64,000 bases of DNA from Glaciecola sp041380235 (GCF_041380235.1 NZ_JBGIYY010000007.1:1-64000); one strand, 5' to 3'; positions 9,230 through 16,550 are shown, counted from the first letter of the stretch. Made by a program: numbers and translations. The notes: generated by a model not told the origin, from the sequence alone.

Positions 9230-9817
9230 TTATTTGACACTGTCTTTTTCACTGCGCATAGAAGAGCCGCCAGTCACAGCAATACGCATAGCGGTCTCTA
9301 CATCTATATCAAGAGGCTGGATTTTATCTGCCGGCACGTAAATCGTGTAGCCGCCAATTTGATAACTCAAGGGCATGTAGACTGGCTGTTTGTTCTGGTC
9401 GGGGAACAGTTTATCTGCCACGCTAGTGCTGGTAATAAAACCAATCACGTGAACATTCGGGCCTATTTCAACTGACACAGGTTTACGGTCGCTTGGCTGA
9501 TCGCTTCTTTTGAATAACTCCACCGCATCAGTGATTGCGCCATACAAGGTTTTGATAAACGGCAGTCGCTCCATAAAGCGATTGCTGTATTCGAGCAATA
9601 CTCTCACGACATATGCATTTACCACTAGGCCAACTGCCGCCAAGACAAGCAAAGTGGTGACGATCCCCAAGCCAGGAAAATAATAATCAGATTTAAAATA
9701 AGCCGCTAAGGTGACCTCTACCGTAGTCACTAACCAATACAAAAAATACAGCGTTAAGGCCAGGGGCAAGACGGTTAACAGTCCTTTTAAAATGAGTATT
9801 AAAAAACGATTTAGCAT
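9230..9817 (-). CDS. DUF502 family inner-membrane protein
   Basis: Matches DUF502: an N-terminal helix of the type LKGLLTVLPLALTLYFLYWL, a second helix (LGIVTTLLVLAAVGLVVNAY), the central segment LPFIKTLYGAITDAVELF and a C-terminal soluble part with GFITS and VYMPLSYQIGGYTIYVP. The family is widespread in proteobacteria and its biochemical role is not established. I choose ATG 9817 over a TTG at 9841, since family members begin just before this first helix and AAGG lies upstream of the ATG. The final ~20 residues are charged. It stands alone, convergent with the tricorn gene. Confidence 0.85.
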   Translation of the reverse strand: MLNRFLILILKGLLTVLPLALTLYFLYWLVTTVEVTLAAYFKSDYYFPGLGIVTTLLVLAAVGLVVNAYVVRVLLEYSNRFMERLPFIKTLYGAITDAVELFKRSDQPSDRKPVSVEIGPNVHVIGFITSTSVADKLFPDQNKQPVYMPLSYQIGGYTIYVPADKIQPLDIDVETAMRIAVTGGSSMRSEKDSVK

Positions 9818-9874
9818 GAGGTATTTGGCCTTTATCAACAATGTAGCAATACTAGCAGGTATATTGCAGCGACT

Positions 9875-9934
9875 TGAATAAATTCAACGAGGATCAGTGT
9901 GAATAAATTCAGCGAGGATCAGCGTGAATAAATT
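9875..9934 (+). repeat. 25-bp tandem repeat carrying a duplicated ribosome site and GTG start
   Basis: Two 25-bp units (9875-9899 and 9900-9924, differing at two positions) and a partial third contain a GAGG ribosome site and the start of the downstream gene, GTGAATAAATT. Because 25 is not a multiple of three, the upstream copies open short frames (10 codons) that end at a TAA lying over the true start. This creates mini-leader frames upstream of the gene at 9924. Confidence 0.75.
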
Positions 9935-10139
9935 TAATCCTAAAAAATTGCTAAATAGCAAATGGACGGCAGTAAAGCCTACAAACAAAGAGCGCCATTT
10001 TATGATCACGAAAGTGAAATTTGACGATGAGGGCGAAATCGAAGCTTGTGTGATTGAAGCTCTGATGTCTAAACGAAGCAATGATATTGACTACAATGAA
10101 TTAAAAGATAGCGATAGATGGTTGCAGGGCTGGCAGTAA
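9924..10139 (+). CDS. TIGR02450 family small protein (71 aa)
   Basis: The sequence pattern FNPKKLLNSKWTAVKP, then KERHFMITKV, and the end LKDSDRWLQGWQ match the small conserved TIGR02450 family of gammaproteobacteria, which are about 70 residues, rich in Trp at the C-terminus and of unknown function. The start is the GTG at 9924, six bases after GAGG; the same ribosome site and start are present in tandem repeats immediately upstream. No signal peptide or membrane segment is seen, so the protein is cytoplasmic. Confidence 0.85.
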   Translation: MNKFNPKKLLNSKWTAVKPTNKERHFMITKVKFDDEGEIEACVIEALMSKRSNDIDYNELKDSDRWLQGWQ

Positions 10140-10217
10140 ATGTCGCACAAGTCAGCCCGCGATGGCGATCATGTTGATTATCCATGAGGCGCGGTTTCTA
10201 TGGGGCACTAATATAGG

Positions 10218-11411
10218 CTAACTCGCATAAGGCTTAAGCCAATTTGCGATCGCATTAAAAACATCGGGGTCGCTGAGCATTGCATTGTGACTGAGATTGT
10301 ATTTCAGCCATTTATGATGTTCAGGGATAGCCAGTGTTTTGCTAGCCTGCTTGCTGATACCGAACGCACTGTTCAGCGTGACTAAGCCATCTCCAATGGT
10401 TTGTTCGGATACTTTATTGGGCGTTTTATTCAATACGCCAGCGAGGGCATAAAATCGAATATTATCAGGTATAGGTGTGAACGCGTCTTGCGATGCGCTT
10501 ATTTTGCCGTGTCGCAAGTCTTCTATGCCTTGGCTTCGAATGCCAGTTAAGCGAGTAAACGGCGCTGCATATGGACTGAGTGTGAGCAATGAGTCTATGA
10601 CTGCGCCGCCTTTCTCTAGCATGGCACCGGTATGAGGCGTGCCAATTGAAATGATGCTAGTTGTCTTAGTCAACCATTTTTTGTGATGCTGCGTACCATA
10701 AAAATGCGCACTGCGCGCTACAAGGCCACCCATACTATGGCCCACTAAGGTTAGATCTGTAATGGATGTTGGCCACTCTTCTATCAGCATGTCTAATTGC
10801 TGTGCCAACATCTCGCCATTGCTAGCAATCGATTTGCCGGTGTTGTAATGCAGGTAAATAGGCGTAAACCCGAGTGCTTTTGCGAGTTGTTCACTTTGAT
10901 TGGTATCGTTTGCTTCCCAGCCATAATGGCTCATGCAAAGCCCATGAATAAAGAGCATTATTTTATTTGAACCCGAGCTCTGCCCTTGGAGTTTTAAGGG
11001 GCTTTCGGCTTTATTAAATTGCAAAGGTTGTCTGTCAAATATAAAGCGCATGTCTATCGCTAAAGCGTTATTTTGCTCTACTAGTTTGTCGCCATACACT
11101 CCATTGATCACTGACAAAAACACATCATGAGTAGGAGATGATTGCGTTGAATCACCTAGAAAAGGCGCAACCGCTTGCATAGCAAGGTCAAAACTTGTAC
11201 CGACAGTTTTGCTTGTACTACGAATGGTTTTATAAACTAAGCTGCTTATACCAGAAGTGCTGGTGGCCTTTGATTCCCCTATGGGCGGGTGCACCCGCTC
11301 AATAGTATTGTGCATGGATTCAACTAGCTTGCTAGTGCCTAGTGTTGAGTTGACTATTATGGCTGTTAAACCTCTCAGATCTTCTAAGGTTTGTCTACTT
11401 GGCTTTGCCAT
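10218..11411 (-). CDS. Alpha/beta hydrolase, PGAP1/lipase-like
   Basis: A 397-residue protein without an obvious signal peptide. From about residue 145 the alpha/beta hydrolase fold is clear: IMLFIHGLCMSHYGW (oxyanion region), then LVGHSMGGLVARSA with the nucleophile Ser in GHSMG; an Asp in GDGLVTLNSAFG and a His near HHKWLKYNLSHNAM are likely triad partners. The ~140-residue N-terminus is an extra segment with no recognised domain. The fold resembles PGAP1-like and triacylglycerol lipase-type esterases, but the substrate is unknown. It is a single transcription unit at the left border of the cassette array. Confidence 0.8.
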   Translation of the reverse strand: MAKPSRQTLEDLRGLTAIIVNSTLGTSKLVESMHNTIERVHPPIGESKATSTSGISSLVYKTIRSTSKTVGTSFDLAMQAVAPFLGDSTQSSPTHDVFLSVINGVYGDKLVEQNNALAIDMRFIFDRQPLQFNKAESPLKLQGQSSGSNKIMLFIHGLCMSHYGWEANDTNQSEQLAKALGFTPIYLHYNTGKSIASNGEMLAQQLDMLIEEWPTSITDLTLVGHSMGGLVARSAHFYGTQHHKKWLTKTTSIISIGTPHTGAMLEKGGAVIDSLLTLSPYAAPFTRLTGIRSQGIEDLRHGKISASQDAFTPIPDNIRFYALAGVLNKTPNKVSEQTIGDGLVTLNSAFGISKQASKTLAIPEHHKWLKYNLSHNAMLSDPDVFNAIANWLKPYAS

Positions 11412-11815
11412 TAATGTTAGCTCATATTTTTAATCCAGTTACCTAGTTATACATAGGTTTTGTTAAATAAGGTAGGGCGACCATGGTGACAAGAGCGCGA
11501 TCGCTAAAAATTAGGGTAAAAGCAAGCTAGCGATCAGATGAATCGTTTAAAAAATGTATACCAACAATAAAGAATCATACTTCTAATTAGATTTTTCAAG
11601 TCCACGGCGGAAATACTCAACGAAATCAGAAGTAAAGTATCATACTTTTTTTCAACTGACAGGCCGTTTTGGGCAGTTAGGCGACGTAGAGGTTTTCTTG
11701 TATTTGGTATCGAGATAGTAAAAAGGTGATACTATTTTCAATGATATCTGAGATGACCTTACTGTTATTCAAAAATTGATGATCAAACTATTTTTCTCGA
11801 TAGCTGACGTTCAAT
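11412..11815. other. Non-coding stretch bordering the cassette array
   Basis: No gene is visible. It holds a 15-bp palindrome AAAGTATCATACTTT (11634-11648) followed by a T run, and an isolated GTTAGGC at 11676-11682 that has the sequence of an attC core but lacks a convincing partner. It probably marks the boundary between chromosomal backbone and cassettes. Confidence 0.4.
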
Positions 11816-11914
11816 AACTAACGCTTTACCAATGGACTGCCGCAGCGGAGCGTAGGCAGTCCCGTGGAAGCCACGCAGGTCGTTGCTGGAACGCAATTTA
11901 ATAACTTGTTAGGC
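11816..11914 (-). repeat. attC-like recombination site (end of cassette 5)
   Basis: Read on the minus strand, GCCTAAC (11914-11908) opens and GTTAGTT (11822-11816) closes a 99-bp imperfect palindrome with inner complementary arms (GGACTGCC at 11834-11841 against GGCAGTCC at 11862-11869). It follows directly on the stop of the lipoprotein gene at 11920, as an attC should. The distal core departs by one base from GTTRRRY. Confidence 0.7.
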
Positions 11915-11919
11915 ATTTA

Positions 11920-12267
11920 TTACCACGCACCTTCGTGAAAAAAGGTACCTTTGCACTCTGACGGTACTGAATTGTATCGCCATGAGTTAACAATGCTGCT
12001 AGAAGGCTTAGTAATAAGTACCCAATGACATGTGGATTTACTTCCAGTAGCACTAGTTTCGTAGTCCGTAGATATGAAATATTCCCTATGTTCATCATCA
12101 AGTTCTACGACTTTCTCTAATTTAACATATGGGTAAGTAGTATATTTTTCGGCATCTAATCCTACTATTCTATCAGCATACTTTTTGAAGCCTTCCTCAT
12201 AGAATAAAGGATTTAAAAAAGAGCAGCCAGATAAGAAAATCACCAAACACAACACTGAAATTTTCAA
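11920..12267 (-). CDS. Cassette-encoded small lipoprotein (115 aa)
   Basis: I do not recognise a family. The N-terminus MKISVLCLVIFLSGCSF is a textbook lipoprotein signal with lipobox LSGC, so the protein is probably membrane-anchored after cleavage before Cys15. The mature part is rich in Tyr, Glu and Lys, with two further Cys residues. The start is TTG at 12267, chosen because AGGAG lies seven bases upstream and no other start precedes the signal. The gene begins just after an attC core (GTTAGGC, 12290-12284) and ends six bases before another, so it is a complete integron cassette. Confidence 0.7.
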   Translation of the reverse strand: MKISVLCLVIFLSGCSFLNPLFYEEGFKKYADRIVGLDAEKYTTYPYVKLEKVVELDDEHREYFISTDYETSATGSKSTCHWVLITKPSSSIVNSWRYNSVPSECKGTFFHEGAW

Positions 12268-12283
12268 ATAAACTCTCCTAAAT

Positions 12284-12352
12284 GCCTAACACCTTACATA
12301 ATCGGTTTGGTGGCGCTTTTCCACCAAATCCGTCTTAATGTTTTTGTTAGGT
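12284..12352 (-). repeat. attC-like site (end of cassette 4)
   Basis: The clearest site in the array: 69 bp, bounded by ACCTAAC (minus-strand view, 12352-12346) and GTTAGGC (12290-12284), both perfect matches to RYYYAAC and GTTRRRY. The inside folds on GGTTTGGTGG / CCACCAAATCC around a short loop. It lies between the stop of the 99-residue membrane protein and the start of the lipoprotein gene. Confidence 0.85.
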
Positions 12353-12380
12353 GTCGCGTTCAAAACATCATTCATCTTTT

Positions 12381-12680
12381 TTATTCATTGAACAGTTTTT
12401 TATTGAGCTTTATTGCTAGATAAACAAACGATACAGGTATCCCAAGAATTACCAGTAGCACAAATAAAAAAAAGCCCCATTCAAGTAAGCCTCTTATAAT
12501 ATTAGAACTGAATAGCGCTGTCACTAATCCAAATGAAGAGAAAACAAAAAGAAACAAATAGCGCTTAAATGATTCAGACTTTTTACGCTTTTTATAAATT
12601 GACACGAGGCTCCATACGAAAGCTATCGGAATTAAGCCAATCGTTATAGGGAAAAAAAGAACTAATATTTCGCTACCCAT
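12381..12680 (-). CDS. Cassette-encoded small membrane protein (99 aa)
   Basis: No family is recognised. Three hydrophobic segments are seen: ILVLFFPITIGLIPIAFVW near the N-terminus, YLFLFVFSSFGLVTALFSS in the middle and FFLFVLLVILGIPVSFVYLA near the end, with a basic KKRKKSESFKR loop between the first two, so it is an integral inner-membrane protein. ATG 12680 is preferred over a GTG at 12686; the AGG of the attC core GTTAGGT sits five bases upstream and may act as the ribosome site, so that translation begins almost at the recombination point. The cassette ends at the attC 12284-12352. Confidence 0.65.
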   Translation of the reverse strand: MGSEILVLFFPITIGLIPIAFVWSLVSIYKKRKKSESFKRYLFLFVFSSFGLVTALFSSNIIRGLLEWGFFLFVLLVILGIPVSFVYLAIKLNKKLFNE

Positions 12681-12684
12681 AGAC

Positions 12685-12752
12685 ACCTAACAGTTCAGGT
12701 TATGTGGTGAAGTACCGCTAGGTACTTTGTCCACATCAACAGGTTGTTCTGT
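12685..12752 (-). repeat. attC-like site (end of cassette 3)
   Basis: On the minus strand a degenerate ACAGAAC (12752-12746) and a perfect GTTAGGT (12691-12685) bound 68 bp with a strong inner hairpin (GGTACTT/AAGTACC around TAGC and flanking ATGTGG/CCACAT). It separates cassette 4 from a cassette without a clear gene. Confidence 0.7.
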
Positions 12753-12785
12753 GGCTACGTGATATGCACTATCCATGTTACTCAT
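12687..12785 (-). CDS. Possible 32-aa reading frame running into an attC site
   Basis: An ATG at 12785 preceded by AAGG opens a 32-codon frame whose last 20 codons lie in the attC and whose stop TAG is formed by its terminal core. It starts MSNMDSAYHVATEQPVD and ends SPHNLNC. Nothing is recognised. It may be the only coding potential of this cassette, or chance; spacing of AAGG to ATG is short (3 bases). Confidence 0.2.
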   Translation of the reverse strand: MSNMDSAYHVATEQPVDVDKVPSGTSPHNLNC

Positions 12786-13019
12786 AAACCTTATTCGTTA
12801 ACCATGTGATCTTTAAATGTTTATCTTATACCCCACGGGCTTAATTCGATGTTTGACTCTACACTTTAAGCTTCTGCGGTATCCGCCTGTAAACTCCGTT
12901 TTCTGCGTGTACCGCAGAAGCTTAAAGCGTACGTAAAAAGCTCAAACTTTTCTACTGGACCTTTTGACAGATCTCGATGCTTGCATACATCCTTATTCAA
13001 AATGTTCAGTGCCCGTGGC
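12753..13019. other. Apparently gene-less cassette (cassette 3 body)
   Basis: Between two attC-like sites there is no reading frame that looks like a gene on either strand. The stretch is dominated by an 18-bp perfect inverted repeat (12864-12927) nested in a further short pair (GTTTGA 12851-12856 / TCAAAC 12942-12947). Such a cassette could carry a promoter, a structured RNA or the remnant of a gene. Confidence 0.5.
12864..12927. repeat. 18-bp perfect inverted repeat with 28-bp loop
   Basis: CTTTAAGCTTCTGCGGTA at 12864-12881 is exactly repeated as its complement at 12910-12927. The stem is far longer than a normal terminator and has no adjacent U run, so it could be a structured RNA, a mobile-element remnant or a single-strand recombination substrate. 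Confidence 0.75.
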
Positions 13020-13092
13020 ACAGAACGCCCGCAGCTGCGGGCGCCTTGTAGCGACGAAGGCGCGGAAAGGCGCTCCGACAGACTGCGTTTGT
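13020..13092 (-). repeat. attC-like site split by the group II intron (larger part)
   Basis: From ACAGAAC (13020-13026) a run of stem-forming sequence, including the 18-bp palindrome CGCCCGCAGCTGCGGGCG and GCGCCTT/AAGGCGC, leads to TTTGT at 13092, where the intron begins. Joining 13092 to 15030 restores GTTATGT, the same core as the neighbouring attC at 15444-15450, and a 78-bp site, equal in length to that neighbour. Confidence 0.6.
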
Positions 13093-15029
13093 GTACGCCC
13101 AGCATGGGCATGAACTAATGAGGTGAAAGTCCTCTGTAGGAAAGTCACCGTTTACTTAACTTATTGGTTATTAGACGATAACTACTAGCGAATGGCAAGG
13201 GCTAAACCGCGAGGGATAGTCTGAAGGAAGCCGGACGCAAATCTGCGAGCTGATGAATAAGAACATCATATGAGGCGTAGGCTGGAGGCGAGTTGGCACA
13301 AGACAACGAAGCCATGTGACTTAACGGCCACCGTAAATGATGCAGCAGTGCAGGGAAAGTTCATGCTCTTATCTGGGGAGATCTGCTTAACAAGCGATCG
13401 GTAAACCACCAGTCAGGCTCTGGTATATAAGTGCCTTGGCCTTTGAGTCTCATCAACTCAAAGGAGCGAATTTGATGAAAACCGACAGCGCTTTCAGGGG
13501 CAACCTTGCAAGTGATTAAGCAGAAGTCAGCAGACGGCATAGTAGCCAAACGCCCATCGTAATGGTTGGGACACGGTGAAGTCGGGGCCCGACCCGCCAT
13601 AAACATTTAGAACAAAGGAGGAGCCTTATTGAACTTGAATACACGAATACCGACCGGTAATGACGTGACTCAGCGTATTGATGAGCAGCCAGCCTTTAGT
13701 GCAGATCTACTTGGACTCGCACTTCAATCAGCCAATATTATGGCTGCATGGAAACGAGTTCGAGCCAACAAAGGGGCCGCTGGCATTGATGGCATGTCCA
13801 TTGATGACTTCCCCGCTTGGGCGAAAGCGGGTAACTGGAAGCGTATTATGGCTGAGCTTCGCTCAGGACAATACCAACCTTCGCCTGTTAGGCGTGTGGA
13901 AATTGATAAACCCGATGACGGTAAACGCCAGCTGGGCATTCCCAACGTTGTCGACAGGGTTATCCAACAAGCTATTGCTAAAGTGTTAACGCCCATTTTC
14001 GACCCAACCTTCTCAGAGAATAGTTTTGGGTTTAGGCCATATCGAAATGGTCAACAAGCGGTGAAGCAGGTACAAGACATCATTAAAACGGGACGCCGTT
14101 TTACTGTGGATGTCGATCTGTCTAAGTTCTTTGACCGCGTTGATCACGATTTACTCATGACCTACCTTGGCTATAAAGTGAAGGATAAGGGACTGCTTAA
14201 ACTGATTAAACGTTATTTGCGAGCTGGGGTTATCGATAACCAGTTTTATAGTGAAAGTCGAGAAGGTGTTCCTCAAGGCGGGCCTTTATCGCCTTTATTG
14301 GCGAACATCATGCTCGACCCTTTGGACAAAGAGCTTGAGAAACGAGGTCACAAGTTTGCTCGCTACGCGGATGACTTCACCATATTGGTAAGCTCTCCTC
14401 GTGCGGGAGAACGTGTGCTGAGCAGTATCAGCAGATTCCTGAGTCACCGCCTGAAACTGATCGTTAACTCGGTCAAAAGCCACGTCGTTAAGACCAATGA
14501 AAGCAAATTCCTTGGATTCACATTCAAAGGAGGACTCATTCACTGGCACCCGAAGACTGTGCAGAAGTTTAAGCAACAAGTCAGACGGTTAACGAATCGC
14601 AATTGGGGCGTATCGATGCGTTACCAGCTCTTTAAACTCAGCCAATATTTACGTGGTTGGATAAACTACTTTGGGATTGCTAGTGGGTATCAACGATGTG
14701 TAGATCTAGATCATTGGATCAGGCGCAGAGTACGAATGGCCTATTGGCGACAGTGGCGAAAGCCGCGAACCAAAGTGAGTAGTTTATTGAAATTGGGCGC
14801 GAACATACATGCCGCAGTAACGAGTGGCACCACCAGTAAAGGGCCATGGCGCAGCGCTAAATCACCAGGGATTAATCAGGCATTATCGCTTGATTACTTA
14901 AAGTCTGAGGGGCTTTATTCGCTAAGTGATGGTTGGATCGCGCTTCACCATCCTAAGTGAAACGCCCTGTGCGGAGCCGCATGCAGGGTGTTGTGAGGGC
15001 TGGAGGTTAGAGACCTCTGGCTACCCGAT
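13093..15029 (+). mobile_element. Group IIC intron inserted in an attC site
   Basis: The 5' end GTACGCCCAGCATGGGC and the following GGTGAAAGTCC segment resemble domain I of bacterial class C introns. The 3' end holds a domain V-like hairpin (CCCTGTGCGGAGCCGCATGCAGGG, here named by its arms CCCTG...CAGGG, 14965-14990) and a domain VI hairpin (GGAGGT/ACCTCT, with the unpaired A of GGCTACCC) ending ..CCCGAT, six bases beyond that A. The reverse transcriptase gene lies inside. Excision would leave TTTGT joined to TATGT, a GTTRRRY-like core, which is the known target of the group IIC-attC introns. The intron is antiparallel to all cassette genes, as expected for insertion in the bottom strand of attC. 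Confidence 0.85.
13629..14960 (+). CDS. ltrA: Group II intron-encoded reverse transcriptase/maturase
   Basis: A 443-residue protein with all RT blocks: the N-terminal KGAAGIDGMS and RRVEIDKPDDGKRQLGIPNV, FGFRPYRNGQQAV, the VDVDLSKFFDRVDHDLL motif, GVPQGGPLSPLLANIML and the catalytic YADD (in FARYADDFTILV). A GIIM-type maturase (X) domain follows (~360-400, YLRGWINYFGIASGYQ, then IRRRVRMAYWRQWRKPR). No HNH endonuclease domain is present, as is usual for class C. It helps the intron to splice and to reverse-transcribe into new sites. Start is TTG 13629, seven bases after GGAGG; no ATG fits. The protein appears intact, so the intron may still be active. Confidence 0.93.
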   Translation: MNLNTRIPTGNDVTQRIDEQPAFSADLLGLALQSANIMAAWKRVRANKGAAGIDGMSIDDFPAWAKAGNWKRIMAELRSGQYQPSPVRRVEIDKPDDGKRQLGIPNVVDRVIQQAIAKVLTPIFDPTFSENSFGFRPYRNGQQAVKQVQDIIKTGRRFTVDVDLSKFFDRVDHDLLMTYLGYKVKDKGLLKLIKRYLRAGVIDNQFYSESREGVPQGGPLSPLLANIMLDPLDKELEKRGHKFARYADDFTILVSSPRAGERVLSSISRFLSHRLKLIVNSVKSHVVKTNESKFLGFTFKGGLIHWHPKTVQKFKQQVRRLTNRNWGVSMRYQLFKLSQYLRGWINYFGIASGYQRCVDLDHWIRRRVRMAYWRQWRKPRTKVSSLLKLGANIHAAVTSGTTSKGPWRSAKSPGINQALSLDYLKSEGLYSLSDGWIALHHPK

Positions 15030-15035
15030 TATGTT

Positions 15036-15437
15036 TCATTCTACAATAGACACCATAGTTTTAAATGAACCAAAGTCATAGTATTTAGTTGGCATACTAG
15101 CGCATTTATATCGAGCTCCAACATGCAAATCATAATTACTTAATGGATCAAATATAATGTAAGAGGAGTAGAGTTCAATAGCCTCTGAAGTATTCGCCAA
15201 TTCGCTACGCAAAATAAGCATGTCATCTGCTAGCAACATTGTTTCAATAGCAATGATACTGCATTTCTCTACTTGGTATGGAACGCTAATTTGAAAATTA
15301 CCTTCAAAATTCTCCTTCACTGTCAAACCAAACTCTTCCAAATCTTCTGATGATAGTTTTGAAACAACAGAGCCCGCTATGCAAAACACAGTGACAAAGC
15401 TTAAACCTAAAAAAAGCAATGGCCGCAATTTATTCAT
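15036..15437 (-). CDS. Cassette-encoded exported protein (133 aa), unknown
   Basis: No family is recognised. The protein starts MNKLRPLLFLGLSFVTVFCIAGS, a signal peptide or membrane anchor, followed by a mostly beta-type mature domain with Cys at two or three positions (VEKCSII, YKCASM) that could form a disulfide. ATG 15437 is preferred to an in-frame TTG at 15467, which would lie inside the attC. The gene begins just after the core GTTATGT and its stop lies two codons before the intron-split attC, so the intron sits at the 3' end of this cassette without breaking the gene. Confidence 0.6.
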   Translation of the reverse strand: MNKLRPLLFLGLSFVTVFCIAGSVVSKLSSEDLEEFGLTVKENFEGNFQISVPYQVEKCSIIAIETMLLADDMLILRSELANTSEAIELYSSYIIFDPLSNYDLHVGARYKCASMPTKYYDFGSFKTMVSIVE

Positions 15438-15443
15438 CTTGAA

Positions 15444-15521
15444 ACATAACGCAAAGCTTTGCGGCAATTTTGGAGCCGCGAAGCGGTGGAAAAATTGTCC
15501 GCCAACAGCGTCTTGTTAGGC
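15444..15521 (-). repeat. attC-like site (end of cassette 1)
   Basis: 78 bp bounded on the minus strand by GCCTAAC (15521-15515) and GTTATGT (15450-15444), with a well-formed inner hairpin (AATTTTTCCACCGC ttc GCGGCTCCAAAATT). The stop codon of the DUF5677 gene is read from the first core (GCC TAA), so gene and site overlap. Confidence 0.8.
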
Positions 15522-16325
15522 ATTATTGGGCCCACATAAATCGTGTTCGTTGAATAAAATGGCCAGTTTTTCGAAAGATTTCTGATAGCTGACATCTCCG
15601 TTATCCAACAGCGCTCGGACATCATCTATAAAGTCCCATAACACTCGCCTCCAGCTGAAAGAGCTGTGATTCAACGAATCCTGAAGAATCAGCGTAGAGG
15701 TCAAAATAGTGTTTGAGATCACCGTGATCTGTGAGGGAAACCTAGGCGATGGCTGAAGCTTTGTAATGGTGTAAAAGTTTTGCTCACCATCATTGGCCAT
15801 AGGATGGACGTGGGTTGAGGCATAGTCGTAGCCGTATTTGTATAGAAATTCCATTCCCATGTCTTTAGCGACATCCTCCGCCTTCGGGCGCCGCCACTTA
15901 GGCTTATCCTTTTCGAGAGCTTTGATGCGTGCCTTTTTCTCATCACTAATTTTATATACCCAGCCTACAGCCTGATCCTTGAAAAGGTCATCGCTTTTTA
16001 CACGGTTTTGGCTCTTGAATTGTTCGAAAAACGACCAGTCATCGAAGGCTTGAAAGTCGTCATTCACTCCGAGGCTGTGCAAATGAAACATTCTATCAAC
16101 CAAGGCTCGATGTATAACCCAGGCATTTTGAGTGTCACCGTTATCCCAAAGAGAAAAAACGCTTCTAAGGGTCATGGCTGAGCGGGCAACGAAGTTCCTG
16201 ATAATTACGTTCTTTGTGTCACAGTCGTGTTTGGCGAACGAGAAAAGCACCATTCCACTAACCGCATAGAGTGCATCTGCAGCAGCTCGGTAAACCTCAA
16301 TGGTTTGATACTGCTTCTCAGCCAT
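15516..16325 (-). CDS. DUF5677-like cassette protein (269 aa)
   Basis: An alpha-helical cytoplasmic protein that resembles DUF5677 proteins: a helix with RSAMTLRSVFSLWDNGDTQNAW, a basic middle part and the motif YGYDYASTHVHPMAND, equivalent to the Ser-x-x-x-His pattern seen in that family. DUF5677 proteins are common in genomic islands and their function is unknown, although several sit near defence genes. ATG 16325 is chosen; an upstream in-frame TTG would lie beyond the recombination core. The core GTTAGGC (16338-16332) sits six bases before the ATG, so this is the first gene of the visible array. Confidence 0.65.
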   Translation of the reverse strand: MAEKQYQTIEVYRAAADALYAVSGMVLFSFAKHDCDTKNVIIRNFVARSAMTLRSVFSLWDNGDTQNAWVIHRALVDRMFHLHSLGVNDDFQAFDDWSFFEQFKSQNRVKSDDLFKDQAVGWVYKISDEKKARIKALEKDKPKWRRPKAEDVAKDMGMEFLYKYGYDYASTHVHPMANDGEQNFYTITKLQPSPRFPSQITVISNTILTSTLILQDSLNHSSFSWRRVLWDFIDDVRALLDNGDVSYQKSFEKLAILFNEHDLCGPNNA

Positions 16326-16331
16326 ATCTTT

Positions 16332-16338
16332 GCCTAAC
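16332..16338 (-). other. Cassette boundary core GTTAGGC (attI or further attC)
   Basis: The 7-bp core lies immediately upstream of the DUF5677 gene and marks the proximal end of the array. Flanking sequence (16339-16400) shows only weak complementarity, so it may be the edge of an attI site or a decayed attC. No integrase gene follows. Confidence 0.5.
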
Positions 16339-16457
16339 TTATTATTATGCAGACCGCATTGTAACAACGAGATAGTTTCATTTCACACAGCCCTCATACT
16401 TGATTATTTTCAATAGCTTACTATTTTTTCGGTGATAATTTCTACAACTTTTTATGC

Positions 16458-16481
16458 GTTTACGATGCATGCATAGTAACC
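16458..16481. repeat. Near-palindromic 24-bp element, copy A
   Basis: Core TTACGATGCATGCATAGTAA is nearly self-complementary (central ATGCATGCAT). It pairs with copy B at 16551-16574 with few mismatches, giving an inverted as well as a direct repeat about 90 bp apart. Confidence 0.6.
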
Positions 16482-16550
16482 CCGCTTGTCGCTTACTAAG
16501 AAATACAATAAAAACAATAAGCTAGACTAAAGTAGCAACTAAATCAGTGT

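Noticed and set aside
11676..11682. Isolated GTTAGGC as a sixth attC at the left end
   Set aside because: The nearest partner core and inner arms are too short (about 30 bp) for an attC; kept only as a note on the array border.
12866..13111. 81-codon minus-strand reading frame
   Set aside because: It starts inside the intron 5' end and crosses the split attC and the inverted repeat; composition is not protein-like.
13361..13606. 81-codon minus-strand reading frame within the intron
   Set aside because: It lies in the structured RNA part of the group II intron, which explains its long-range order without coding.
16332..16400. attI site with integrase nearby
   Set aside because: The core is present, but no integrase or tyrosine recombinase motif is found in any direction for many kilobases.
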